64,000 bases of DNA, taken from Choristoneura fumiferana (Eukaryota > Arthropoda > Insecta > Lepidoptera > Tortricidae). Both the position numbers and the translations under genes were made by a program. Location: NCBI RefSeq assembly GCF_025370935.1, contig NC_133472.1:27958702-28022701 (forward strand). Reading direction: 5' to 3'. This document shows, piece by piece, positions 53,692-64,000 of the stretch. The notes below the pieces were generated by a model. The model saw only the letters and a program-made list of their open reading frames with translations. It did not search any database and was not told where the DNA came from. Each line of letters starts with the position of its first letter. Within the stretch, counting starts at the first letter, position 1.

Positions 53692-56164
53692 TTAAAATAA
53701 AATAAATATCACAATAATTATCACTTTTTTTTTTCAAGTTAACTTTATGGGGCCTCGAAGTTCCAGCGTACCTACCGTACCTACCCCCGCTAAGATACAG
53801 GCGCCCGCGCACACAAGGTATCAGCCGAAACACGACCACTGGTTACCTAACGATATACCTAATGCTATATTTACACCCTTTACCGAGGCTTGCCAAGCGT
53901 CTACAAACTCCAAGCCTATGCAAACGTTTGAATTTTGAATGCCATTTACATGCTTGCAAGGGCGTCAGTGTATTCCGTACAGGCAAGCATGGCAGACGTG
54001 TATTTCGAAGTTGCTGCGGCTCTTGTGACATATTTTTATTTAAAGAAAAAGGATAAAGTTTCTTCGTTAGTTCAAGCAGTCATGATAGTCACTAAAATTT
54101 ATTTATTATGGACGTCCGTAGGTACGGCGTGAGCTCCTGAGGGACACTTAACACGAGCCAACGTGTAAACATGTCGCAAGCGATTGCCGCAAGTTCCTTT
54201 GGTCTGTGTTGAAAAACCGACACCGGGCCGGATCGGCGGCAAGCGCTGGCAAGCTCACGCAAGCCTATCCAAACGGGCCGTTTACACGCTTGTGCTGGTG
54301 AGAGCTTGCCGAAGCTTGGCAAGCGTGTAATTGTAGCATAAAATGTAGATTCATTCTTCGTAAAGAACCGGCCAAGTGCGAGTGGCACTCGCGCACCAAG
54401 GGCTCCGTGCAAATTTGTAGTAGGTAGGTATCTACAAATATGCAGTGTTAGAAGAGTTCGGCTCCCAAGCAATATGTACGCAGTACCTACTGCGTAATGA
54501 CTAGGTACGCAGTATGGGGTCATTTATGATTGGTTACTTAATGCTCCCTGGCAACCCCACTGTCTATTTTGTGATTTTTTAAGACATTTTTTTTATTCGA
54601 CTAAGTAGATGGCAAACGAGCAAGTAGGTCTCCTGATGGTAAGAGATAACCACCGCCCATAAACATCTGTAACACCAGGGGTGCAGATGCGTTGCCAACC
54701 TAGAGGCCTAAGATGGGGTACCTCAAGAGCCAGTAATTTTACCGGCTATCTTACTCTCCACGCCGAAACACAACAGTGCAAACACGGCAGGATTAGCGAG
54801 CAAGATGGTGGTAGCAATCCAGGCGGACCTTGCAAAAGGTCATACCATATTAGTTTCATTTACCTATTCATTAACTACCTGTTGCCCGCGACTCCGTTCA
54901 CGTAGAATTCGTTTATTGCTATCCTGGGGGAACTATGACATTTTCCGGGATGCAAACTATTATGTCCTTCCCCGGGACTTTTACTATTAGGATACCGAAT
55001 TTCATCTAAATCAGTTCAGCGGTTAAATTGATTCGTATGGCCTACAGATCAATCGTTCCGATTTTCATGGTTTAACACCATGTGCAGCTTTTTTGCCATA
55101 CCGCTAGCACTATTCCCTCTACACTGTATTAGTCTACGTAGGTACTTATAGTGACTGTACTGCTTATAGTGACTGTACTGATTGCCTAGAGGAAGCTGAG
55201 TCTTCCATGGGCTCCATTGCCCATTCCTCACGCTGCCTCTCTGAGGACGAGTCTGATCGCGAACGAGATCCACTTCCTTTATCGAAATAATTATTTTTCT
55301 TTTGTGAGCGAGAATTCCTTTTTGTTTTTTTCTTCCCATTTCGGAGGCAGCTAATTTCGCCATAGAACTTTCGAACTGTTCATGGTCTGATAAGTTAATA
55401 TTCCTCAAAACAGGGCGAAAGTAGTGTCCGACCCAAGTTTCGGTTTCGGTTTCGGCCGGACCGAAATTACTTAGCGGCCTCTCGCAGCTCTCGCATCGGG
55501 AGCGCTCGGCTTAATTCGGGCGCGCTCGGCCGGGTGGGTAGGTATAGGTAATGCATCGGCGGCCGTGCGGCCGTCCCAGCCGGGACCAGCGACAGTAGCA
55601 CAGAGTAGGTACATTGAATATATTGGACCGTAGTATGCATGCAGTTTGTGAACCACGTGGCGCGCGACAAAATATTATGTGTTGTTTATTTATTAAATTA
55701 TAATTTACTTTTTAGAATCTGTTACTGCAATTTATGCTGTGATTAATGAGCAATAAGTTTGATATTAGGATTGTGAATTTAGTTTAGACGTGATAAGAAT
55801 AGGTTGTTTGTTTTAAGTAATACAATACCTATGCCGCGAATTAGTGATTTATGTTAAAGTTATTATAAATGTGGCTATACCCTTCCAGGGTGCATAATAT
55901 TGTAAGAATAAGGCCTTATGTATTTTGTTTTTTGCCAAATAAATAAATATTTAAGTGGCATGCATGGCATTCAATGTGCGTGTCACGAAAAACAGGGTCG
56001 GGGGCTGGTAAATAGCGTCTGTAGCCCACACTGGAAACGAGCGTCGAGTGGTTTCATGTGGCATACCTTTGATTAAGAAATAATAGAACGAGGCCTGGGC
56101 GCAGCGGGCTCTAGGGTCGTTACAAGTCACAGAACTTGTTTAGATTTAGGGAATAAATAGTAAA
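53692..56164. other. Region between the convergent CD36-family and zinc-finger genes
   Basis: Contains repeats with CAAGCCTATGCAAACG and CTTGGCAAGCGTGTAA (about 53870-54335), a copy of the AAGTGCGAGT repeat near 54365, a dispersed repeat at 54580-54850 (GATGGCAAACGAGCAAGTAG; TGCAGATGCGTTGCCAACCT), an 18-bp direct duplication CTTATAGTGACTGTACTG near 55145-55180, and a GC-rich stretch at 55430-55680. A minus-strand frame at 55408-55049 (119 aa; SSMAKLAASEMGRKKQKG...SASGMAKKLHMVLNHENRN) is unrecognised and may be transposon-derived. Confidence 0.45.
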
Positions 56165-57281
56165 ACAGATAATTCAACATTGAGCTTTATTCAAGACTTA
56201 AAACATTTTCGTTTTAAACACAAATCCAGTTTACCAATAGATACGTAAACTTGAAAACAATAAGTCTTCTTTATTACAACGGAATAAGATCACATAGCTC
56301 CGAGGCTGACAATGGGGTTATTTAGTCTTTCCGTATCTGGACTAGAAAAAAAACTATATTATAATGCGTGAAATTGGTGTACATAACAACTACACAATTA
56401 TTACAAACTAACTCAAAGGACAAATAAATCAGACCTCGCCGTCAGCCCCCAGGATCTACACAATATTCTGCTTATGTAATGAAAGGAACACATCATAAAA
56501 TTTATTATAGCGATATATTTAATGCATGCACTTAATGATTACTCACAGGAATATTTCTTTTCCTAACATAAATATTAAGATGTTTCATATCTAATCACTT
56601 GTTAGAGAAATGCAATAATGCAGCAAGAATTATTATTTATTATTAATACAGAAAATGTGAACATATTAATGCGATACCTCAACTCGTAACATATTTTCCC
56701 ATTATAACATAATAAATACATACTTTTTTTATTTATTTATAATCAGCACAAAGACTTTAATATGGGCAAGTAGATAAAGATGAGATCTCATTTTAACAAT
56801 CCACAACATTCTGAGTAAACCCTGTCTAAGGGAAACGTGCCAATTCCAATCAACATCATTCTTACTAATTTATACTCAAGAATCAGCTAGGCTAAGGTAA
56901 CTCAGCCAAGCCATGCCCTGGAGTCGTACGCTTAAATAAATTAACTAAATTATGCTTTAAAAAATATACATCATTTACACTTGCCGTGAATGTCAATTCA
57001 ATAAAAAATAACAAAATATCAAACAATATCATTTGACACTTTTTTTCATTAAAAATTCAGAACAAAACAAATTTATTTACCTATGCTACCATACTGCAAG
57101 GGCCATACAGGATTGAACTAATATATTGTAAAAGATGTACATACAGTATTTACACAACTCAATTCAATTATATTTATCTTTAAGGGATTCTGGTCAAAAT
57201 GTCATGAAAATGACATTTTATAAAGAACTAAATCAGTATATACAACATATTTACAACATTAATAAACACTAAATACACTAG
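56165..57281 (-). other. Probable 3' UTR of the zinc-finger gene
   Basis: An AT-rich stretch directly after the stop at 57282, without ORFs or recognised repeats in 1.1 kb. That is unusual for this window and fits a transcribed UTR. Confidence 0.5.
56186..56191 (-). terminator. Candidate polyadenylation signal of the zinc-finger gene
   Basis: TTTATT on the plus strand (AATAAA on minus) lies about 1.09 kb past the stop codon, at the far end of an AT-rich ORF-free stretch. Other AATAAA copies nearer the stop make this a best guess. Confidence 0.4.
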
Positions 57282-59325
57282 TTATTCTACCAAATGACGT
57301 TTGTCGTCGTTATTACGTTTACGTCCTTTCGCATGTGCTAACATAGTTACTAATTTCTTATGGCTATCGCCGACGATCCAGCCGTGCTGCTGCTGTAGCT
57401 GCTGTTGCTGCTGCTGTTGCTGCTGCTGCTGCTCGTGGCCCTCCGGCGACCAGTAGAACACGGTATGGAACCGGCCCTTGCCGCTGGGCGCCGCCTCCGC
57501 TGGCTCCGCGGGCACGAGGAAGGTCGCTGACCCTTCTGCCCCCGCTGCGCTCGCCGGGCCCGCCCCGCAAGCGTTCGACGCTGACCCGGACGCGGATAGA
57601 GCGGCTGGCTCACTGGGTTCCCCTTCAGCGTTCGCCGCACTAGTGCTGGCCTCATTTATCTTTGCCGCAAATGCGTTTGTGCTGCCTGCACTTCTATTGT
57701 CCATAATACCGCTGCTGCTGCTAGCGCCACTTGCTTGTGTCGTTGTGTTGCGATTACTACTAGATACCCTGCTTTCAACATCCTGTTTTCTAAATGAGAT
57801 GTGGCGACTACCACGCCGACTGCTAGACTGATGGCCGTCTTTCTTTTTGCCTTTCTTTTTACGTGTAGTCCCTGACGCTAAAGATTCTGCACTATGTGAA
57901 CGTGGTGGGCCACCATCGGGCTCCGACTCTGAACTCCAAGTTTCAGCCAGTACGTTCTGTTTACCGACAGTGCATTTTCTACGAGCTCTTTGTCTCGCCA
58001 CACCTGTTTCGTCAACTGTAGAGACCTGATCATATGATTCATTGTAATCACAACTGATTCCCGTGTCATCATCTAGTTTCTTTAAAGGCGATCTGTTTTC
58101 AAAAGATGTAGAATCATTGACTCTTAATTCGTCGTTTATATTAGAATGTCCGGTTTGATATTTTAAGAAATTATCCTGCAGCAAAGAAGTCTTTTCAATT
58201 TTCTTTGATACCGATTGTTGAGATTTTTCCAATGACATATCATACTTGTTTGGTGAAACCGGAGACGAAGAGTGACGCTTTCTATGCCTAATACTTTGAT
58301 GTACACCAATTAATGATTTCATGGATATTTTAGATGTTGATGGACCATAATCAGTTAAAGATGAAGTTTCCTCTTCGTTATCAGAAGAAAGAGTTTTCTT
58401 TTTTAAAGAAGCATAATTTTCTTTACCTGCAAGTGATTGTTCATTTTTCTTAAAACTATACTGCTGTTCATATTTAGATAATAGCGGCTCCGACTGGTTA
58501 GGTGACAAATTTCCAGATATCCTAACGAATGGTACTTCATCTTTTAGAGGTAAAGATTCATCATTAAGCATAGAAGAACTAGGTTCATCTTCAAGTAAAC
58601 TATCAAACAGTTGGTCGAGGTTAGCCTTTGGTTTTTGAGTTTCTTTGCTTTTTGGCATCTTTCTTTCGCTTCGTACAGCATTATTCTTAAATATTTTTCC
58701 CATAACTGCATTTTTCTCTACTACATCTCTTCTTTTTGTGTGAGTTAAATGTTTTTTAGTATCATTGACAACTTTTGTATTACTCGCATCGCATGACATT
58801 AAGCTATTTTCAGTTTCATCGTCACTGCACACATAATCATCAGACATGTAGACAAAGTCGTCTCCATCCGAAGCGCTAGTACTAGAGTTCTCAACCTCCT
58901 CAACAACAGGATTAACAACTTTTGATGTGCTCGGGGTTTCCTTGTTACTAATACTTTTAAATCTTTCCATTAGCGTAGATGGTCTAAATTCAAACAATTC
59001 TACATCCTCATTGTCCATAAATTCGTAAACATCGACGTTCTTTATAGAAGCAGAACTGTCATTTGCTGGTTGATCACTGTCGTATTTAATGCTTGACTCA
59101 GATATTTTATTTTCTCTTCTTTTCTTTGAATTTCCTTTCTTCCTTTTCTTATGAGATGTGCCTAGAGGTGAAACAATAGCGGCAATGTTTATGTCCGACG
59201 TTGGAATAGACACTTTGATGCCGTCAAAACCTTTAAGGGCGCCTTTCGTAAGTACAGTGTTTGAATGGATCTTTTTCGAACTCTTCTTTCCTTTTTTCTT
59301 GTCAGACTTTTTCCGGCCTTTGCGA
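57282..59325 (-). CDS. Zinc-finger gene, last exon with polyglutamine tract
   Basis: The acceptor TTATGTTTCAG ends at 59326. The exon opens (S)RKGRKKSDKKKGKKSSKK and runs 681 codons to TAG at 57282-57284. The CTG/CAG tract encodes 11 Gln, Leu, 3 Gln. The tail after the tract looks conserved rather than low-complexity. Confidence 0.85.
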
Positions 59326-62300
59326 CTGAAACATAATTTAATTATTTATATTTAGTGAGAACAACAAAAGTGCCCTAGAAATAGAGCCGTATCAGATATT
59401 TATGCACGCCTTGTTGTGTCAGATATTGGTTCTAAGGATTGTACGGTCAAAAGCATAACTATATATACGTTACCAAGACGTCGAAAATATCTTTACACCT
59501 TTATGCCACTAAACATAAAGTTGATGTATAAATATTTTGACGCTATGGCTGCATATATATTTTTGTATTCGACAGTACCACTGAAAGCATTCTTGACAAG
59601 AGAATTGGAATACTCGTGATTTAAAAAGTTTTTGGTAAAAGCGGCACAAAATTACCTATTTCTGCATACATTTAAGGGCCAGATTTTCTGCCGCTCAGTA
59701 TTATTTTCGTAACAAATTTCAAGGCAATCCCATTAACCGTTGAGGAGTTCCTTGTTCATATTTCAATAAAGTAACAAGTTCCCAATGAAAACAGAATGAC
59801 AAGTACGTAGTCGGTCCCAAAGTTCTGTCACTGACACATTATTTTTAAATTTAGAACATGATTTTAAGAATTTTTTATTGAATTCCATTTTTGAATGTTT
59901 GACAATTATTTTAAAACAAAAGACAGTCATTCGCTGCAATTTCTCACGATGGAGTGGACATTGAAAGAAAACAGAATAGCTTTTAGCCGTTTCGTCACGT
60001 AATGGCCACTTCCCAAAACGACCACATGGCTGGAAGACCACTTCTCATAATGACCATTCCTATAAAGACCGATTCCCAGATCAACCACTTCCCAGAAGGG
60101 TCATTTCCCAAAACGACTAATTCTCAAGTCGCCCACTTCCCAAATTGACCACATTCCTATAGTGACTGTTTCCCAAAATGGCTACTTCTCAAAACGACTA
60201 CATGGCTGGAAGACCACTTCCCATAATGACCATTCCTATAAAGCCCGGTTCTCAAATTGAACACTTCCCAGAAGGACCATTTCCCAAAACAACCAATTCT
60301 TAAGCCGCCTACTTCCTAAATTGACCACAATCCTACCACCAGCCCCTCGTCTACCGGCCAGCAGAAAAAAAATAAAACATAGGCTACTTTTGATCCCGAT
60401 ATTCCCACGGGATAGGGATAAAATCTCGAAATAACAACCGCTGAGCTTAGAGTAATGAAATTTGGGATGGTTATTTTTAATGCAACGTCAATGAAAACCA
60501 CGATAATTTTTAGGAATTCCCACGGGAATTTGTAAAATCCCAGAAATCAATTAAACCGCTGTCTTTATAGGAATGGTCATTATGGGACGTGGTCTTTCAG
60601 ACATATGGTCGTTTTGGGTAATGGTCAGTGCATGTTCTGGACGTTATGAGACTGGTTATTCTAAGAAGTAGGCAACATGAAAGTAGTCGTTTTGGGAAAT
60701 GGCCCTTCTGTGAAGTGGTCAATCTGGGAATCGGTCTTTATAGGAATGGTCATTATGAGAAGTGGTCTTCCAGCCATGTGGTCATTTTGGGAAGTGGCCA
60801 TTACGTGACGAAACGGTTTTAGCGTTGCATTGCACCGCTGTGGGCACTCGCCAAGTACCATTTTCAAGTTGCTCAAAAATTTAAATATAACGCTTAGCTT
60901 TGTGTACCGTACTATTGATAGGTACAATGAAGTCTCCAGTGTTGAGGACAAGAAAATAATTGGCCGGCCTCACTCCGTACGAACACCAGCAGTGATCAAA
61001 GCGATCAAGGCGCGCATAGCAAGAAATCCTGCCCGTAAACAGAAGTTGATGGCTTTGCAGATGGGTGTCAGTAGAAAAACCGTCAAAAAGGTTTTAAACG
61101 AAGATCTTAGTCTACGAGCATACAAAAAAAAGAGAGGGCACTTACTTAATGCCCGTCTAATTACAATAAGGCTTAAAAGATCCCGGAAGTTGTTAAAGCG
61201 GTACGCGAAAAATCGACACCGTGATATCCTCTTTACAGACGAAAAGATTTTCGATATTGAAGAGAAGTACAATAAACAGAATGATAGAGTATACGCTAGG
61301 AGCTCTGAAGAAGCAGAAGAAAGAGTTCCACGGGTGCAACATGGGCATCATCCATCATCAGTGATGATCTGATTGGGTGTATGTTAATACGGGCCAACTG
61401 AGGTTCATCAAATCAGTGCGAAAGTTTACCAAGAGACGGTTTTGGTAAGCATGTCAAAGATCTGCCCAACACGCTATTTTCAGGACATAATTTTGTGTTC
61501 CAGCAGGATTTTGCGCCAGCACACAAAGCCAAGACCACTCAAGCCTGGTTTGACCGTCAAAAAATCGACTTTATTAGACACGAAGATTGGCCTTCCTGCA
61601 GTCCGGACCTTAATCCTTTGGACTATAAAATTTGGCAGGTCTTAGAGGGGAAGGTCTGTGCTAAACCCCATAAAAATTTGGAGAGGCTGAAGTCATCTTT
61701 AAGAAAAGCAGTCGCTGAAAAAGACATAAATATGGTGGTTGTTGCGATAGACGACTGGCCGCGCCGAATAAAGGCCTGTATTAAAAACAAAGGAAGTAAT
61801 TTTGAATAATTTTAAGTAATTTTAATTCTTTATTAAATGTACTTTAAATTGGTATATAATTTATTAAAAAATGATTGGTACTTTTGTTTTATCATTATTT
61901 TCATTTGTGACAGAACTTTGGGACCGACTACGTATATGAGTGTGTCTTAAATATTTACCTTGTATTAGGTTCAACTATATGTTGGGTTTGTTTTGCTGCT
62001 GCTGCTTGAGAACGACATTTTCTCTTTATCTTATCGAACTTGTCCTCAAACATATCGATTTCTTCAATATCTGGGTACATTTTCTCCTTAAATTCGGGAT
62101 ATTTTTTAGTTTTTCCAATATTCTCTTCAGGTTCTTCAAAATTGTCTAATTGGTCATAATGTGATTCTGTCGCAGCGGGACTAGAAAAGTGATCACTAAA
62201 TTCCTGGTGTTGGTCTGTATCGTCGTCATTTACTGAATGCTGATAAACTATGTCACTTTTCAGATTACTAGCATTTGCGGCTTCTTTTAAACCAGATATT

Positions 62301-64000
62301 AAATCGTTTTCTAAATTTCGCACTTCTTCGCTTTCTAAAATTGATTTAGCGGTAATGGAATCAACATCACCGTCGTTTTTATTGTCACTTTTAACATCAA
62401 CGTCACTTTTTCCTAAAAGATCTAAACCGATATTTCTAGATTCTGATGAGCACTGTAAACCATCGTTACTTTTAGCTCCTGGTGGCGTGTCAGCAACAGG
62501 TTCCGGTTTTTTGTGCGATTCCTTTAAAAGTTCACAACAATCTAAAAACAGTTCTTCATCACAACTTAATCCTCGATGGGAAAGTTGTTGTTCACGTACG
62601 ATTTTGTTAACATCAGTTAAAATTTCTTCTAGAGATAGCGGAGTGACTTTTGGTCCTGATTTAGAATTCTTTTTACGTTTTGTGATTTTATCCGTTATAG
62701 CTTTGATTCGATCCAAATGTTCTTTGTAAGCTAGTAAATAATTTGGTTCTTCATGGACCGTGACAGTTTTCACTTTCATTTCAACCTCGGACACTTTAGA
62801 AACATGAAGAAGGGTCATTTGATGCCTCAAATAATTGTCTGGTCGACGAAATTCTTTCTTACAAATGTGACAGTACCGTGGAGTAGTTACAGTGGAATTT
62901 TTTTTCTTACGACCTCTCTTGGTTGACTTCTTTGGGAGTGGGGAACGTTGCCTTGTCCCTTTCACAGTGTTATCTTCATCGATAGACTTTCTATTTTCAT
63001 TTGGCACAGATCTCTTCGGATTTCGGTCTTTAAATCCAAAGTACATGTCGTCACATTCGTTAGCTATAATATGGAATGTTTCTGATATTTTCTTTGTCGC
63101 CAGTAGATTAGATTTACGAGGTTTGCGTTCTGAAAAGAATCCAAAACTTTCCATAAACTGCTCCGACCGTAGTTGTTCTTCCGTTTGATCTGAGGTTACA
63201 CCTTCGCCACTGTTGCGAACTTCATGTGTTCTTTTATCTCGTTTTGCATTGAGACTGTTCTGGTTTTCCGTGGAATTAACCTCAGTGGAGGAGTCAGTAA
63301 GTGCATCATTTTTATGATGTGGTTGAGATCGAACCAACTCACAATTTTTCTTTTCTTTTCCTTCGACATATTTATTTAGAGGTACATCACTTTTAGAGGA
63401 ATCGTCGGAGTCAGTGGTATAATTCTTAGCATATAATTCCATGCTACGATCTCGTTCTTCATTATGATGTGAAGATTCTTCATTCATCTTTTCCTTTATA
63501 GTAAGATTTTGATTTTCGTTTGCACAAATTTGTTGTTTTGTACCACAGTTTTGATCTGCACTTATTTTGCGCTGCCGGAGAGGTTCAGCGTGTTCAATCA
63601 TGTCATCCATATCTATGTCATAAGGGTCATATACAGCCGATGGAATAACTGCAGACTTTGAACGTGTAGTACGCCGTCCAGCTGCAACTGGCATATTATA
63701 ACAGGTTTTTACCCGCAGTTCACTTTCCTTGGATACTTTATTTTTGGATACACTGTCTAATTCTGACTTTACAATGTCTGCAGATACATTATGATCACAC
63801 ATTTCTTGCTTTTTTTTATATCGCTTCGTTTCTTTCAGATTGGATCCAAGCTGTGCATTGTATTTATCTTCGTGCATGAGTGAATTAGACGGAGTTTTTG
63901 GATCAAAAATATTTACGGTTTTGCTCGGTTTTGCTTTTTTCGACTGAGGGCTTTGTAAACGTTCTGTTGATGTTAACTCGCTGCTTTTACGCTTCTCTAT
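57282..64000 (-). CDS. Large charged C2H2 zinc-finger protein, 3' part of gene (exons 64000-61959 and 59325-57282)
   Basis: Unnamed by me. The frame is open to the window edge (IEKRKSSELTSTERLQSPQS...), so the 5' end is missing; about 1360 residues are visible. The donor AG|GTAAAT after 61959 and acceptor TTTCAG before 59325 join AG+T (Ser) in frame, giving IVEPNT-S-RKGRKKSDK. Features in order: a long acidic/Ser-rich region; basic KKSTKRGRKKKNS; one C2H2 finger (YCHICKKEFRRPDNYLRH, C-x2-C-x12-H-x5-H, about 62880-62810); helical EEILTDVNKIVREQQ; Lys-rich start of the second exon; many Ser/Asp-rich stretches; an Ala/Gly-rich tract; then GRFHTVFYWSPEG, polyglutamine (57390-57434), and a basic C-terminus (GWIVGDSHKKLVTMLAHAKG). 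The composition suggests a nuclear, chromatin- or RNA-associated protein, but the function is not inferred further. The 2.6-kb intron holds a mariner. Confidence 0.82.
59637..59701. mobile_element. Short MITE, ACTGAGCGGCA-end family
   Basis: GCGGCACAAAATTACCTATT then TCTGCATACATTTAAGGGCC and TGCCGCTCAGTA; matches the right half of 26448-26562. Confidence 0.55.
59949..61809 (+). pseudogene. maT transposase, broken by insertion, stops and frameshift
   Basis: Pieces: 59949-59986 (MEWTLKENRIAF), 60817-61371 (FSVALHRCGHSPSTIFKLL ... HHPSSVMI), a stop-bearing stretch to about 61450 (GPTEVHQISAKVYQETVL), then a different frame to TAA at 61807 (DWPSCSPDLNPLDYKIW; AIDDWPRRIKACIKN). The DD37D triad is present, but split between frames. 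Confidence 0.85.
59987..60816. mobile_element. 830-bp foldback element inserted in the maT transposase, 6-bp target duplication TTTTAG
   Basis: The ends CCGTTTCGTCACGTAATGGC and GCCATTACGTGACGAAACGG are inverted; arms extend about 170 bp or more. TTTTAG is duplicated at 59981-59986 and 60817-60822, and removing the element restores the transposase frame. The arms consist of degenerate units of about 16-17 bp around GACCACTTCCCAAAA and TGACCATTCC. A larger segment (60011-60111) recurs at 60189-60290. A fragment of the dispersed repeat with CCCACGGGATAGGGATAAAA (60385-60545) sits in the loop. Confidence 0.85.
61959..64000 (-). CDS. Zinc-finger gene, upstream exon (truncated at window edge)
   Basis: Minus-strand frame open from 64000 to the donor at 61958 (AG|GTAAAT). 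It holds the C2H2 finger. An internal ATG at 63877 is not the likely start because 41 more codons are open upstream to the edge. Confidence 0.85.

Larger units (their letters stand above)
59806..61932 (+). mobile_element. maT-type (DD37D) Tc1/mariner transposon, interrupted
   Basis: Perfect 26-bp TIRs (CGTAGTCGGTCCCAAAGTTC then TGTCAC) at both ends, flanked by TA (59804-59805, 61933-61934). The transposase frame starts at ATG 59949, is split at 59986 by an 830-bp foldback, and resumes at 60817. It carries an HTH region (GVSRKTVKKVLNEDL), first Asp (ILFTDEKIFD), second Asp (FQQDFAPAHKAKTTQ) and NPLDYKIW with 37 residues between the last two acids. An in-frame TGA (61369-61371), a TAA shortly after, and a frameshift before 61495 inactivate it. 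Without the foldback the element is about 1.29 kb, the normal size. Host-gene orientation is opposite. Confidence 0.88.
59326..61958 (-). other. Intron of the zinc-finger gene, containing a mariner
   Basis: A GT-AG intron on the minus strand. About 2.13 kb of its 2.63 kb is the maT element at 59806-61932, in opposite orientation to the gene. A short MITE lies at 59637-59701. Confidence 0.85.

Noticed and set aside
53843..54523. Short ORFs between the convergent genes
   Set aside because: They run through dispersed repeats with CAAGCCTATGCAAACG-type motifs and have no recognisable domain.
55049..55408. 119-aa minus-strand ORF as a host gene
   Set aside because: Unrecognised, includes an 18-bp tandem duplication in frame, no splice or expression support; possibly transposon-derived, so not listed as a gene.
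57350..57831. ORFs in other frames over the polyQ/Ala-rich exon
   Set aside because: Shadows of the minus-strand zinc-finger gene, whose frame is confirmed by the splice junction.

Overview
The window is eukaryotic, AT-rich genomic DNA and almost certainly lepidopteran. The evidence is tRNA-headed SINEs with the insect lepidopteran-type body that ends in a conserved 'GTGGGACGTATATAGGCTG' stretch, many TAGGTACCTA-type motifs, numerous small palindromic MITEs, RTE-like LINE tails, and split insect genes with long transposon-filled introns.

Four protein-coding genes are supported. (1) Bases 1-13576, plus strand: the 3' part of an AF10/MLLT10 orthologue (Alhambra, Alh). The octapeptide-motif/leucine-zipper exons (610-721, 3985-4119), a proline-rich exon (5708-5814) and the last coding exon (from 13247) join in a consistent phase. 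The 3' part of the zipper exon, with its splice donor, has been amplified into about 13.4 copies of a 110-bp unit (4046-5519). The last exon has an in-frame TGA (13346) followed by 75 more coding-like codons before a TAG (13574). (2) 18921-53682, plus strand: a complete nine-exon CD36-superfamily receptor (class B scavenger receptor/SNMP-like, 512 aa) spread over about 34.8 kb, including one GC-AG intron. (3) 38068-39660, plus strand: an intronless secreted c-type lysozyme with an intact catalytic Glu/Asp pair, eight cysteines and a long Thr/Ser-rich tail. It is nested in intron 6 of the CD36 gene. (4) 64000 to 57282, minus strand: the 3' part of a large nuclear-looking, charged protein with one C2H2 finger, a polyglutamine tract and a conserved-looking C-terminus. 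It is truncated by the window edge, and its 3' UTR probably ends near 56165, convergent with the CD36 gene.

Most of the rest is transposon-derived. A degenerate Tc1-like composite (6288-9547) carries an inserted SINE. A DD37D maT-type mariner (59806-61932, perfect 26-bp TIRs) lies in the intron of the zinc-finger gene and is interrupted by an 830-bp foldback element with a 6-bp target duplication. Two 508-515-bp MITEs with TTAA duplications occur in opposite orientation. A pogo-like remnant with a pipsqueak-type HTH has G-rich ends (47267-48231). There are also an RTE-like LINE tail with an 11-bp target duplication, a complete SINE with an 11-bp target duplication, and at least a dozen short inverted-repeat MITEs. 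No CRISPR array, operon or conventional tRNA/rRNA gene is seen. Subfamily names for dispersed repeats rest on motif recognition, not a database search.
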